A stretch of 64,000 bases of DNA from SSF53 sp036170535 (GTDB taxonomy: Bacteria > Spirochaetota > Leptospiria > Leptospirales > Leptonemataceae): contig JAVHPJ010000175.1 in the NCBI GenBank assembly GCA_036170535.1, forward strand, positions 1 to 64,000, given 5' to 3'. A program made the position numbers and the translations under genes. Position 1 is the first letter of the stretch; the number at the start of each line of letters is the position of its first letter. Below, in pieces: positions 53,009-62,023 of this stretch. Below the pieces are notes generated by a model. That model had not been told where the DNA came from, searched no databases, and saw nothing but the letters and a program-made list of their open reading frames with translations.

Positions 53009-53515
53009 ATGCTTGAACTTGAATCCTCCACGCCGGACGCGGAAGCGAGACAAGCTTTGCTTTCCGTTACAGTTTTGATTCCTGCTGAGCATCTGCCTCG
53101 ATTCCGCAGAAGATTACAGCAGCCGGGCCTGAATCCCAATCGGTACTTCCGATTCTTGCTGGAAAGGGCGACGGGTTCCGACGGGCGATCGAGCCGTCCT
53201 GGGCGCGTTCGAGTTCGGGCCCTCTACCAGGATCGCGGGCTTGATCTCGTGCGTTTTCATTTTCGCGTGGAGGCCGCGGCCTGGTTCGAGTTATCTCTAT
53301 TGGCCCGAAGCGCCGGCGAGTCGCGCTGTCGTTTCTTCTGGCAGCTCGCGTTACTCGACTGTCTTGAAGATTATAACAAGGGGCAGGCGACGGGTGTGCA
53401 GCAACGCCGAGCCATACTCTGGTGCGTCACGCTTATGGAGCGCGTGTCCGGGCGTTCAAGGTTGGCGGAGCGGCGACTGGAGATTCGGCCGCCGCCTGAT
53501 GAATACTGCAATTAG
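53009..53515 (+). CDS. DUF1564-like protein (Leptospira-associated family)
   Basis: The 168-residue protein resembles the DUF1564 family, which I know from Leptospira: an N-terminal TVLIPAEHLPRFRRR, then WFELSLLARSAGESRCRFFWQLALLDCL and CVTLMERVSGRSRLAERRL. I place it by the VTVLIPxxxLxRF and GxSRC-type segments. No function is established. A partial motif word (GGGTTCCGACGG) lies near 53172. It overlaps the convergent membrane gene by 4 bp. Confidence 0.65.
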   Translation: MLELESSTPDAEARQALLSVTVLIPAEHLPRFRRRLQQPGLNPNRYFRFLLERATGSDGRSSRPGRVRVRALYQDRGLDLVRFHFRVEAAAWFELSLLARSAGESRCRFFWQLALLDCLEDYNKGQATGVQQRRAILWCVTLMERVSGRSRLAERRLEIRPPPDEYCN

Positions 53516-53877
53516 CCGGCGCTTTTACGCTCCAACCAGCGCAGCAAATAAGTCCAAACACGGCTCAACTGGGCTAAGGCCAGAGCGGAAATGCAGATGT
53601 CCGCCCAGACCAGTTTACCCGGGTCGGGCGCAACTTGCAGGGCCGCAAGCGCTCGAAGGGATGGAAACCAGAACGTGAGAACTACGGTAACAGACAGTAC
53701 CAGAAGGTACTGTCCGACTTGAAACCAGAGTCGGTCGCTGAACCGCGAAAGATAGGGTGCGCGATTCAAAGACTGGGTCGCCAGCTGGAGAAAAAGGCCA
53801 GTTACGCCGAATTGCAGTAAGAATTGTAAAATCTGGATTTCGACTCCCGGTGAGGTTGTGCTGGTTAGTAGCGGCAT
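53512..53877 (-). CDS. Small membrane protein of unknown function
   Basis: The 121-residue product has two or three hydrophobic segments (about 17-32, LLQFGVTGLFLQL; 54-70, YLLVLSVTVVLTFWF; and 84-100 moderately hydrophobic). It ends with the basic RVWTYLLRWLERKSAG. No family is recognised. It lies next to rimI on the same strand. Confidence 0.6.
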   Translation of the reverse strand: MPLLTSTTSPGVEIQILQFLLQFGVTGLFLQLATQSLNRAPYLSRFSDRLWFQVGQYLLVLSVTVVLTFWFPSLRALAALQVAPDPGKLVWADICISALALAQLSRVWTYLLRWLERKSAG

Positions 53878-53895
53878 TGCTGCTCCTGTATTGCA

Positions 53896-54360
53896 TCATG
53901 CAGTCCGATTTCTTGCCACCCACTCCATCAGGAGTGCATGCTCAGAACCCGCGTAATAGTTCCGACGAATAGAACGGACAATAAAGCCAACAGATTCATA
54001 GAGTTTTATGGCCGGCAAATTTTTTTCGTTCACTTCGAGGAAGCATTTGCCATTTTCGCCGAAGCGGGATAGAGTGAATGCACACAGATGTTGCATAATG
54101 TTGGATCCCAATCCCTGACGCCGCTTGTTGCGAGCTACGCCTATGCGAAGCAGCTCCGTCGCCTGCTCGGCAGGCAGAACGAGCAGCAGTGCATAGCCGA
54201 CCAGTTGGTCATCGGGTCCGGCTGTTTGGCCTTCAGCATTGATGAGGACGGAATGGGCCGCGCTGCTGATCACAAAGTCGTTGATCTGGTTGCGGGACCA
54301 GGGGCGCTCAAAACTTTCAAGTTCCAACTGAGCAATTGCCGCAGTAAGTTGGTGGATCAT
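53896..54360 (-). CDS. rimI: GNAT acetyltransferase, RimI-like
   Basis: The about 154-residue GNAT protein shows the acetyl-CoA motif IGVARNKRRQGLGSNIM, the LEVNEKNLPAIKLYESVGF segment and the R-NYY...EHALLM ending of RimI, which acetylates ribosomal protein S18 and others. The ORF extends to a GTG at 54444, but that would overlap the strong ribosome site of the divergent gene at 54398; I use the ATG 54360. A motif copy at 53957 lies in the coding region and gives RRNYY, a natural family spelling. Confidence 0.85.
   Translation of the reverse strand: MIHQLTAAIAQLELESFERPWSRNQINDFVISSAAHSVLINAEGQTAGPDDQLVGYALLLVLPAEQATELLRIGVARNKRRQGLGSNIMQHLCAFTLSRFGENGKCFLEVNEKNLPAIKLYESVGFIVRSIRRNYYAGSEHALLMEWVARNRTA
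53957..53966 (-). repeat. Dispersed motif core TAGTTCCGAC inside rimI
   Basis: Exact core copy (flank TAATAGTTCCGAC), read on the coding strand as part of RRNYYAGS. Confidence 0.9.
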
Positions 54361-54408
54361 ACTATACTCGGACTCGAATGGAAAGATGGATGCGAATAGG
54401 AGCCGACG

Positions 54409-55386
54409 ATGCCATACGCGAAACTCCCTGGTGAAGTAGGTCACGTTTTTCCGGCGGGCGCTGCGCGCCGATCATATTCCACGCCGCGAATTCCCGCGAC
54501 GCTCCTGCCATTTTTTATCATTGTCCTGGTCGCGTGTGAACCGGCGGGAGACGCCATTCGCGGTCTTGGCGAAAGGAATCGGCGGCCGCCGGAGCGAACG
54601 CTTAACCAGGAAGAATTGGCTCGCTGGGAACGCGATTTGAATCTCAGTCGCGCCCGCGCGGAAGAGCTGCACAAGGATATTCAAGAGCTCGTCCAGGAAA
54701 ATAATCTACAGGCGACCCTGGCGCGAAAAATCGCACGAGCATATCTTGACGCAGCTCGCTACGACATGGCCGCGGCCTACTATCAAGCCGCGGTTCGCGG
54801 CGAGACCCGGCCGGCTGCCGCCAGCGATCCCCGATTGCTCGAACAGGCGATACCCTTTTTCGATGAGGCCATGCTCCGAGGTTATCCGGATCCGGAAGTC
54901 TTTTTTGAGGCCGGGTTGTGCTACGCTAACGCTTCGCGGGCGTACGGCTGGGATCCGCGACGCCTGGCAATCGCCGTGCATCTGTTCGAGCGGATGGCAG
55001 CCATGAAACCGGACGACTATCGTCCTCGGTATCAGTTGGCGCTCATTTATGCAAAAACGACCGAGTCGCGCTTTCGCAACGTCGCCCTTGGCGAAAGGCT
55101 CCTGCGTGAAATCATCGGGCGCGAGGAAGACAATATGCCCTCTCGCTTTGCACTGGCGCACATTCTCGCCGAGGATGGAAGATGGCAGGAGGCTGCCAAT
55201 GAATATGCCGTCATTGTCGAGAGGCTGCAGGCGCTGCATCGACGCGGGGCGATACCGGGCCGTCCGGAAGATAATATGAATCTGGCCCAGGCGCGCAAGA
55301 ATCTCGCGGCGCTTAACGATTGCCTCCAAAATGAGTCCAGTTGCCCGATGGTCCCGGGCGTCGACGGTGATGAACCGTCGCGTTGA
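54409..55386 (+). CDS. Lipoprotein with TPR-like repeats
   Basis: The 325-residue product starts at ATG 54409, with TAGGAG six bases upstream. The signal ends FFIIVLVAC (lipobox). The rest is helical with TPR-like units (IARAYLDAARYDMAAAYYQAAV, ALAHILAEDGRWQEAANEYAVI). It ends 17 bp inside the dprA reading frame, so the two overlap. Its gene order before dprA suggests co-transcription, with no known functional link. Confidence 0.8.
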   Translation: MPYAKLPGEVGHVFPAGAARRSYSTPRIPATLLPFFIIVLVACEPAGDAIRGLGERNRRPPERTLNQEELARWERDLNLSRARAEELHKDIQELVQENNLQATLARKIARAYLDAARYDMAAAYYQAAVRGETRPAAASDPRLLEQAIPFFDEAMLRGYPDPEVFFEAGLCYANASRAYGWDPRRLAIAVHLFERMAAMKPDDYRPRYQLALIYAKTTESRFRNVALGERLLREIIGREEDNMPSRFALAHILAEDGRWQEAANEYAVIVERLQALHRRGAIPGRPEDNMNLAQARKNLAALNDCLQNESSCPMVPGVDGDEPSR

Positions 55387-56386
55387 ACTCGGCGCATTGC
55401 TTTGCGCCCTGCCGTATCGCCGCGCCTTCCTGCACGAACTCAGCGCTCTGCGGCCGCGCGCTCTGCGTGAAGCTGACATCCAGGTTCTGCTCCGTTCGCG
55501 ATTCACCTCCCTGGAACTGGGCGCGGCGCATTTACGTGCGAAGTACGACATCGACTCAGCCTTAACGCGAGCCCGAGAGTCGATGGCCAGCGTGACGTGC
55601 TGGTTCGTCTGGGAGTCGGCTTATCCGGCCAGCCTCGCGGCGATCTTTGATCCGCCAGCCGCATTGTTTGTCCATAGTGTCGGAGCACGCGCATCCTCGG
55701 ACGTTACTTCGATTTTCGAGCAGCCAGGGTTGGCAATTGTGGGAACCCGCAATCCCCATCCCGTCATGGCGACGGTTATCAGGCGATTGCTGCATTCCAG
55801 CCTGGCGGCGCGACCAGCCACTCCGGTCATCTCCGGTTTTGCGCGCGGCGTGGATCGCCTCGCGCATGCGGCCGCCATCGAATCGGGCGCGCCCGGCGTT
55901 GCCGTGCTGGGTGCGGGCGTCCTCATGCCCGGGCCGCGCTCTAATCTTGATCTTCTGCAGCAGGCGCGCGGCCGCGCCCCATTTTTGTTGGTATCAGAAT
56001 TTGGTCTGACCACGCCCGGGCACGCCGGACACTTTCCCCGGCGCAATCGGATTATTGCCGGACTTTCCCGCCAGGTCGTCGTCGCCCAGGCGCCGGCCCG
56101 CAGCGGCGCGCTCATTACCGCTGACTACGCAATTGAAGAAGGGCGCGACCTCATGGTTTTCGATCACCCGGTGCTTGACACGGAGCCAGGCTGCAACGAT
56201 GGCGTCCGGCGCCTTCTGGCCGATGGCGCCGAGCGACTGGAGCTGGGTATCGACGCAGTCCTCTCTCGCTTTGACGAAGAATTCAGCCTCCCCGGCCGTC
56301 CTGCCACTGCCAGGCAACTCGAGTTCTGGCGTGCGACCCTCGGCTCTGCACGCGAACTGGGTGGCGGCTACCTCCTGGAGGACTGA
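55370..56386 (+). CDS. dprA: DNA-processing protein DprA
   Basis: The 338-residue protein has the DprA Rossmann core: VGTRNPH, ISGFARGVDRLAHAAAIESG and APGVAVLGAG, FPRRNRIIAGLSRQVVVAQ, and GALITADYAIEEGRDLMVF. DprA loads RecA on incoming single-stranded DNA in transformation and is retained in many bacteria. I use the ATG 55370, which gives a normal N-terminus; the ORF could start at 55331. The upstream gene overlaps it by 17 bp. The topA leader follows. Confidence 0.93.
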   Translation: MNRRVELGALLCALPYRRAFLHELSALRPRALREADIQVLLRSRFTSLELGAAHLRAKYDIDSALTRARESMASVTCWFVWESAYPASLAAIFDPPAALFVHSVGARASSDVTSIFEQPGLAIVGTRNPHPVMATVIRRLLHSSLAARPATPVISGFARGVDRLAHAAAIESGAPGVAVLGAGVLMPGPRSNLDLLQQARGRAPFLLVSEFGLTTPGHAGHFPRRNRIIAGLSRQVVVAQAPARSGALITADYAIEEGRDLMVFDHPVLDTEPGCNDGVRRLLADGAERLELGIDAVLSRFDEEFSLPGRPATARQLEFWRATLGSARELGGGYLLED

Positions 56387-56404
56387 GACTGGTCGACGGG
56401 ATAC

Positions 56405-56522
56405 GTCATAGTTCCGACTCCGCGTCCCTGCAATCGTCGGAATATTATTGTAGAAAGCAGGCGGACGGTTCGCATTATGTCCTAAATCCCCGGAGCCCCG
56501 ACCAGGTCGTCGGAACTATGAC
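56405..56522. repeat. Motif cluster in the dprA-topA gap
   Basis: This short gap holds GTCATAGTTCCGAC (56405-56418), the variant GTCGGAATATTA (56436-56447) and GTCGGAACTATGAC (56509-56522). The first and third are inverted relative to each other and could base-pair over 90 nt. They precede the topA start at 56548. Confidence 0.85.
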
Positions 56523-56547
56523 GACGGAGCCCTGACCGGACCAGCCA

Positions 56548-58695
56548 ATGGAAGCCACAAAGAAAACAGCCCGCAAATCCAAAGCCAAAGGCGCCACAAC
56601 ACGGAAGAAGGCGGGGGGGCGGGCCAAGACCCTCGTAATTGTCGAATCCCCCGCGAAGGCGAAAACCATTAATAAGTATCTGGGCAAGAACTACATCATC
56701 GAAGCGTCGATGGGACACATTATCGATCTGCCCAAGTCCCGTATCGCGGTCGACGTAGAGAATAACTTCCAACCCGAATACATCACGGTCCGCGGACGCG
56801 CGAGCATACTCAATCGCTTGAAGAAGCTCGCGGCATCCACCGAACGCGTGCTGTTGGCCGCCGACCCGGACCGGGAAGGCGAGGCGATCTCCTGGCACCT
56901 GTCCAATGCGCTGCGTTCGCGCAACGACAATATCAAGCGCATTGAGTTCAACGAGATTACCAAGACGGCGCTCGAAAGCGCGATCCTCAAGCCGCGCGAC
57001 ATCGACCAGGATCTGGTGAATGCCCAGCAGGCGCGCCGCATTCTCGATCGTCTGGTAGGTTACAATATTTCTCCGCTCCTCTGGAAGAAAGTCAAGCGCG
57101 GCCTGAGCGCCGGTCGGGTGCAATCGGTTGCATTGCGACTTATTTCTGAACGCGAAGATGAGATCGACGCGTTTGTTCCGGAAGAATACTGGACGTTGGA
57201 TGCGAAGCTTGCCAGCGACGAAGGCGCCGTCAAAGCGAGTCTTCATAGCATCGACGGAAAAAAAGCGGAACTGCACAATGAGGCTGAAGTTACGGCGCTC
57301 GTCGGCGAACTCGAGAACGCGAGTTTCACTATTAAGTCGATTTCAACGCGGGAGCGTCGTCGCCAACCGACCGCCCCGTATACGACTTCCAAGATGCAGC
57401 AGGACGCCGCCAACAAACTCGGATTCACTTCTCAGAAGACGATGATGGTCGCCCAGCAATTGTATGAAGGCATTGAACTAGGCGAGGGCGTTACAGGACT
57501 TATTACGTACATGCGCACCGACTCGACGCGCGTTTCGCCGCAGGCGGTCGACCAGGTGCGGGAGTATGTGCAGACGACTTATGGCGCCAATTATCTGAGC
57601 GCCGAGCCGCGGATTTACAAATCTTCACGCAGCGCTCAAGATGCGCACGAAGCGATCCGACCCACTGATCCGCGCTTACATCCGGACAGTATTGCAAAGC
57701 ATCTTTCTAAAGATCAGCTGCGTTTGTATCAGATGGTCTGGCAGAAATTCGTCTCGTCGCAAATGGCGGACGAAGTCGCCGACCATACATCAATCGACGT
57801 TGAAGCTGGTCGCACCTTGTTCCGGGCGACCGGTCGCGTCGTGAAATTCACCGGTTTCAGCGAGGTGTTCAGCGACGAGGAAAAGGATAAGAAGAAAAAA
57901 GACGCCTTGCTGCCGGCCGATCTTAAAGAAGGATCGGAGCTCAAGCTCAAGAAGCTCGAGCCAGAGCAGCATTTCACGCAACCGCCGCCGCGTTTTACGG
58001 ACGCATCCATGGTGAAGACCCTCGAAGAATGCGGCGTGGGCCGGCCTTCAACCTATGCTCCTACCCTTTCGACTTTGCTTAAACGCTACTATGTCGTCCG
58101 CGTGCAGCGCGCCCTGAAGCCGACTGATCTCGGACGAATGGTCAACGAAATGATTTCATCGAACTTCCCCGCTCTTGTGGATACCGAGTTCACGGCGCGC
58201 ATGGAGGACGACCTGGACCGCGTCGCGCGGAATGATTTGAACTGGGTGGACATGTTACGCACCTTCTACTCGCCGTTTGCGGGCACGCTGAAGCAGGCTC
58301 ACGAGAACATCGGGGAGATGCGCAACGCACTCGATGAACCGACGGATCACGTGTGTGAGAAATGCGGCCGCAACATGGTGAAAAAAATCGGCCGCAAGGG
58401 CTATTTTCTGGCCTGCCCGGGATTCCCCGAGTGCCGGAACGCCAAACCCATTCCACTGGGCGCGTGTCCCAAGTGCACGGAGGGTTCGGTCATTCAACGT
58501 TCTACCAAGCGCGGTCGTGCGTTCTTCGGTTGCAGTCGGTATCCGGACTGCGAGTTTTCCACATGGGATCGACCTGCAGAGGACCTCTGTCCGAAATGCG
58601 GCAAGATGCTGTTTGAAAAGTCGTCCCGCGAAAAGGGACGTTACGTCGCATGCTTATCGTGCGGATACGAGGATGCAGCCGGTCAGTCGGCATAG
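56548..58695 (+). CDS. topA: DNA topoisomerase I
   Basis: The 715-residue enzyme relaxes negatively supercoiled DNA. A basic N-terminal tail (1-28) leads to the TOPRIM domain (LVIVESPAKAKTINKYLG, DPDREGEAI), the catalytic Tyr321 in TYMRTDSTRVS, and C-terminal zinc ribbons: CEKCGRNMVKKIGRKGYFLAC, CPKCTEGSVIQRSTKRGRAF then FGCSRYPDC, and CPKCGKMLFEKSS. dprA-topA is a common gene pair in many bacteria. Confidence 0.96.
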   Translation: MEATKKTARKSKAKGATTRKKAGGRAKTLVIVESPAKAKTINKYLGKNYIIEASMGHIIDLPKSRIAVDVENNFQPEYITVRGRASILNRLKKLAASTERVLLAADPDREGEAISWHLSNALRSRNDNIKRIEFNEITKTALESAILKPRDIDQDLVNAQQARRILDRLVGYNISPLLWKKVKRGLSAGRVQSVALRLISEREDEIDAFVPEEYWTLDAKLASDEGAVKASLHSIDGKKAELHNEAEVTALVGELENASFTIKSISTRERRRQPTAPYTTSKMQQDAANKLGFTSQKTMMVAQQLYEGIELGEGVTGLITYMRTDSTRVSPQAVDQVREYVQTTYGANYLSAEPRIYKSSRSAQDAHEAIRPTDPRLHPDSIAKHLSKDQLRLYQMVWQKFVSSQMADEVADHTSIDVEAGRTLFRATGRVVKFTGFSEVFSDEEKDKKKKDALLPADLKEGSELKLKKLEPEQHFTQPPPRFTDASMVKTLEECGVGRPSTYAPTLSTLLKRYYVVRVQRALKPTDLGRMVNEMISSNFPALVDTEFTARMEDDLDRVARNDLNWVDMLRTFYSPFAGTLKQAHENIGEMRNALDEPTDHVCEKCGRNMVKKIGRKGYFLACPGFPECRNAKPIPLGACPKCTEGSVIQRSTKRGRAFFGCSRYPDCEFSTWDRPAEDLCPKCGKMLFEKSSREKGRYVACLSCGYEDAAGQSA

Positions 58696-58792
58696 TCGCG
58701 CCCGCCGGGCGTCGGCGAATAGCCGTCCAGCTCAGGTATTGCGGGACGGTTCGGCTTGACGCCTCTCCGCGGACTTCGAATCTGGCCGCACT

Positions 58793-60118
58793 ATGAAACT
58801 GGCAACGAAAGCCGCTCTCTGCAATATACGCCGCACTCCCTTTGCGCAAATTGGCAAGGCCTTCGGTCCTTATACATCGCACGATCTCGGGACGATTGTT
58901 GCGAAAGACATCCTTGAACAAAGCAAGATCAAGCTTGAAGAAATCGACGCTGTCCTGGTCGGCGAGGGCTTTCCCTTTGCGCCGAATCCGGCGCGCGTGA
59001 TCGCAAATCGACTGAATATTCCGCCCGCCACTCCCGCTTTGACGCTGGCCAACAACTGCGTTTCATCCATGGAAGCGGTCGCCGAGGCGGCGCGCCGCAT
59101 CCAGCTGGAAGAAGGCGATCTGTTTTTGACCTTGGGCGAAGAGTCGCAAACCGCAATGCCCTTCGTCGTAAAAAACGCACGCGCTAACAAGAAAACGAAC
59201 ACCATCGACAAGATCATGAAGTCTCTTCCGGATAATCTGCCGGAAGGAGTCGAGATTCGAGACAGTCTGGACGATGGTCTGGGCGATTCAGAGACGAGCT
59301 TTGGCATGGCGGTTACCGCTGAAATTGTGGCGCAAAACTACGGCATCAGTCGCGAAACTTCCGACAAGCTGGCTTACGAAAGCTTTAAGCGCGCATTGGA
59401 GGCAACTCAGGCCGGGAAATATCGCCCCTTCTTGATCCCGGTTAAGGACGACGAAGGTCAAATGTTGGCTGACGACGAAGCAGTCATGTTGCGCGAGGGC
59501 ATTGTAAAAAATCCGGGCCGGATGGACAAGGCGATGCTCTTGTTTGACAACCCGCAGATGAAATTCGCTGAGTTTCAGCAAAAATACGGCAAATTTCTTA
59601 CTAAAGCGGCCACGGTTCCCACTGTTACAATCTTTAATGCGTGTGCGCGTTCAGACGGCGCCGCCGGGCTTCTGGTAACGACCGAAGGCAAGGCGAAAGA
59701 ACTCGGACTCAAGGTGCAGGCGTATCTGACCGGGTTTCGCATGAAAGGCGTGCATCCCAACTACATGGGAATCGGTCAGGCTGAGGCGAGCCTGGCGTTG
59801 CTCGAAGACCTTGGAATGACTATTGATCAAGTGGATCAAATTGAAATCCACGAAGCGTTCGCCGCCACGGCAATTGGCGCACTGGAAGAGATCAAGAAGC
59901 GTACTGGCCTGGACTGGGAGAAGAAGTTCGACGAAGGTCGCATTAACGCCTATGGCAGCTCGATCGCCCTCGGACATCCATTTGGCGCTACCGGCATTCG
60001 CTTAATTGCAAATGCTGTAATGGTGATGAACGAAAATCCGGCCGTAAACACTGTGCTCATTACTGCTTGTGCGCATGGCGGCGTCGCCGGCGCCATGATG
60101 ATTGAACGGGCGAAGTAG
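58793..60118 (+). CDS. Thiolase (acetyl-CoA C-acyltransferase type)
   Basis: The 441-residue protein is a thiolase with the nucleophile Cys89 in ALTLANNCVSSMEA, His353 in EIHEAFAATAIG, the GHPFGATGIRL loop and the second Cys426 in ACAHGG, all intact. It cleaves or forms beta-ketoacyl-CoA in fatty-acid oxidation. The neighbouring beta-oxidation genes are not in this window. Confidence 0.93.
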   Translation: MKLATKAALCNIRRTPFAQIGKAFGPYTSHDLGTIVAKDILEQSKIKLEEIDAVLVGEGFPFAPNPARVIANRLNIPPATPALTLANNCVSSMEAVAEAARRIQLEEGDLFLTLGEESQTAMPFVVKNARANKKTNTIDKIMKSLPDNLPEGVEIRDSLDDGLGDSETSFGMAVTAEIVAQNYGISRETSDKLAYESFKRALEATQAGKYRPFLIPVKDDEGQMLADDEAVMLREGIVKNPGRMDKAMLLFDNPQMKFAEFQQKYGKFLTKAATVPTVTIFNACARSDGAAGLLVTTEGKAKELGLKVQAYLTGFRMKGVHPNYMGIGQAEASLALLEDLGMTIDQVDQIEIHEAFAATAIGALEEIKKRTGLDWEKKFDEGRINAYGSSIALGHPFGATGIRLIANAVMVMNENPAVNTVLITACAHGGVAGAMMIERAK

Positions 60119-60148
60119 TTCGCCTTTACTGACGACTAACATCCGGAT

Positions 60149-62023
60149 TCAGAACAGTTCGCCCTGATTCGAGTCCGGCGCCGGCGCGCGGTTCCGATTG
60201 GAGCCGCGCTTTTTGTTTGCCGTCGCCGCTGATGCATTGTCCGTCTGGTCCCCGGCTGGCGGCGTGGATGCTCCGCTCCGACCCGCCGCAGCGGCGGCCA
60301 GTTGACTTGCCAGCCCCGACATCCGCATGGTTTTCCTTTCGACGGCGCGTTCAAAGACGCTTTCTTCCCCAAAGACGATCGCGCGTTTCCGGGCGCGCGT
60401 AATTGCAGTATAGACGGTCTCGCGAGTCAGAACTTCCGAGTCCGTATCCGGCAATACAAAAAGCGTCGTCTGAAACTCGCTGCCCTGGCTTTTATGCACC
60501 GTCATCGCGTAGCAGATCTCATAAGGCGGAAGCAACGCGACGGGAAAGCGGCGCAGATCGGTCGGACCATCTCCGTGAAACCAGGCCTGGAGCGCGCCCT
60601 CTGCGTCCACGAATGTTATGCCGATATCCCCGTTGAACAGTCCGAGATTGTAGTCGTTCTGCGTAATCAAAAGCGGACATCCATGAAAGAGGCGATCGAC
60701 GCGGGCTGTCCGCGGCGCCAGTCCTGCCTGAATCAGAACGCGAACGGTTAATTGGTTAAGAGCATCGATGCCGTAGCGTCCGGCGCGCAGGGCTGCGAGC
60801 AGTCGAAATTCCTCAAATTTTTCCAGCGCGGACTGCGGCGTAGTTGCGCCTGCGAAGGCTCTGTATCCTTCAAGTATGCAACGTTTGAGCGCCCGGTCGT
60901 CCAGCGGAAGGCGCTCAAGGTCGGCATTCTCGCCGTCATTGATAATCCGTAAGGCATCTTGCGCGTCACCGGCCCGAATCGCCCGAGCGAGCGCTGCGAT
61001 GCCGCTTTTCTCTCCAAAGCGGTAGTTGCGCGTGAACGTAGTGATGCTGTCGCGTAAAGCAGCAGAAGCGGCAATCTCTGCAAATGCGGCGCCGGCTTCC
61101 ACGGATGCCAGCTGGTCGCGATCTCCCAGCACTATCAGACTTGCGCGGCGAGGCAAAGCATCCAGGGTGCGGGCCAGCAACGGCAGGTCGATCATTGAGG
61201 CCTCATCGATGATGAGCAAATCAATATTCAACGGGTTTCGTGCGTTGCGTCGAAACTCGCTGGTATATGCGAGGGGTTCGAGCAGTCGATGCAGCGTGGC
61301 GACTTCCGGCGGGACGAGGTCGCTTATAACATCTTGCGGAAGCTTTGCAAATGCGGATGCGATCGAATCCTTCAGGCGCGCAGCCGCTTTGCCCGTAGGC
61401 GCGGCCAGTGCGGCGCGCAGCTCGGGGCGTTCCGCCCGGTGAAGCGCCAGGATGCGAGCCACAGTCGCCGTTTTTCCCGAGCCCGGTCCGCCGCTAACAA
61501 TCAATAGAGCGCTCTCAAACGATCGACGCGCGGCCAGCGCCTGTTTGTCCTCCGGGTCAGCGTCGGGAAACAAGCGCGCGAAGCGGGAAGAAAAATCCGG
61601 GCCCGGCGGGCTGTGCGCGTTTAGCGCCAATTCGGTCAGCCGCCTGGCGATGGAATATTCGTAGCTCCAGTAGCGATGCCAGTAGACGCGGTTGCCGGCC
61701 AGTGCAATGGGTCGTGCGGTTTTCTCAGGTTCGACCGATGTGAGTCGCGATGCCGCCAACTCCAGTCGCGCGCGACCGTCCTTGAGCCAGGCGAACGTGG
61801 CCCGACGCTCATCTTCTTCCAGGTCCATCTCCGCGGGCCAGTCGATCCATTCTGGCGGCGCGTCGAGGTCAAGGCATAAATGGCCTTCGGCAAGCTGGAG
61901 GCCGATCAGCTGATAAAGGGCGCGGCGCCGTTTGCGTTCTATGGGATCAACGATCGGTTCCAGTCGAAGGAGCAGGTCGGCCAGCTCCGCGTCCAGTGCG
62001 CGCAATTTTAAGGACCGTGTCAT
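60149..62023 (-). CDS. recD: Exodeoxyribonuclease V subunit alpha (RecD)
   Basis: The 624-residue helicase subunit of RecBCD has Walker A VSGGPGSGKTATVAR (178-185 core), an LLIIDEASMIDLPLL Walker B, VLGDRDQLASVEAGAAF, and the UvrD-type C-terminal motif AMTVHKSQGSEFQ and YTAITRARKRAIVFG. A low-complexity Ala/Ser/Asn tail follows. It is the end of an operon with recB, whose stop overlaps its ATG by 4 bp. Loading of RecA after Chi recognition is the family role. Confidence 0.94.
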   Translation of the reverse strand: MTRSLKLRALDAELADLLLRLEPIVDPIERKRRRALYQLIGLQLAEGHLCLDLDAPPEWIDWPAEMDLEEDERRATFAWLKDGRARLELAASRLTSVEPEKTARPIALAGNRVYWHRYWSYEYSIARRLTELALNAHSPPGPDFSSRFARLFPDADPEDKQALAARRSFESALLIVSGGPGSGKTATVARILALHRAERPELRAALAAPTGKAAARLKDSIASAFAKLPQDVISDLVPPEVATLHRLLEPLAYTSEFRRNARNPLNIDLLIIDEASMIDLPLLARTLDALPRRASLIVLGDRDQLASVEAGAAFAEIAASAALRDSITTFTRNYRFGEKSGIAALARAIRAGDAQDALRIINDGENADLERLPLDDRALKRCILEGYRAFAGATTPQSALEKFEEFRLLAALRAGRYGIDALNQLTVRVLIQAGLAPRTARVDRLFHGCPLLITQNDYNLGLFNGDIGITFVDAEGALQAWFHGDGPTDLRRFPVALLPPYEICYAMTVHKSQGSEFQTTLFVLPDTDSEVLTRETVYTAITRARKRAIVFGEESVFERAVERKTMRMSGLASQLAAAAAGRSGASTPPAGDQTDNASAATANKKRGSNRNRAPAPDSNQGELF

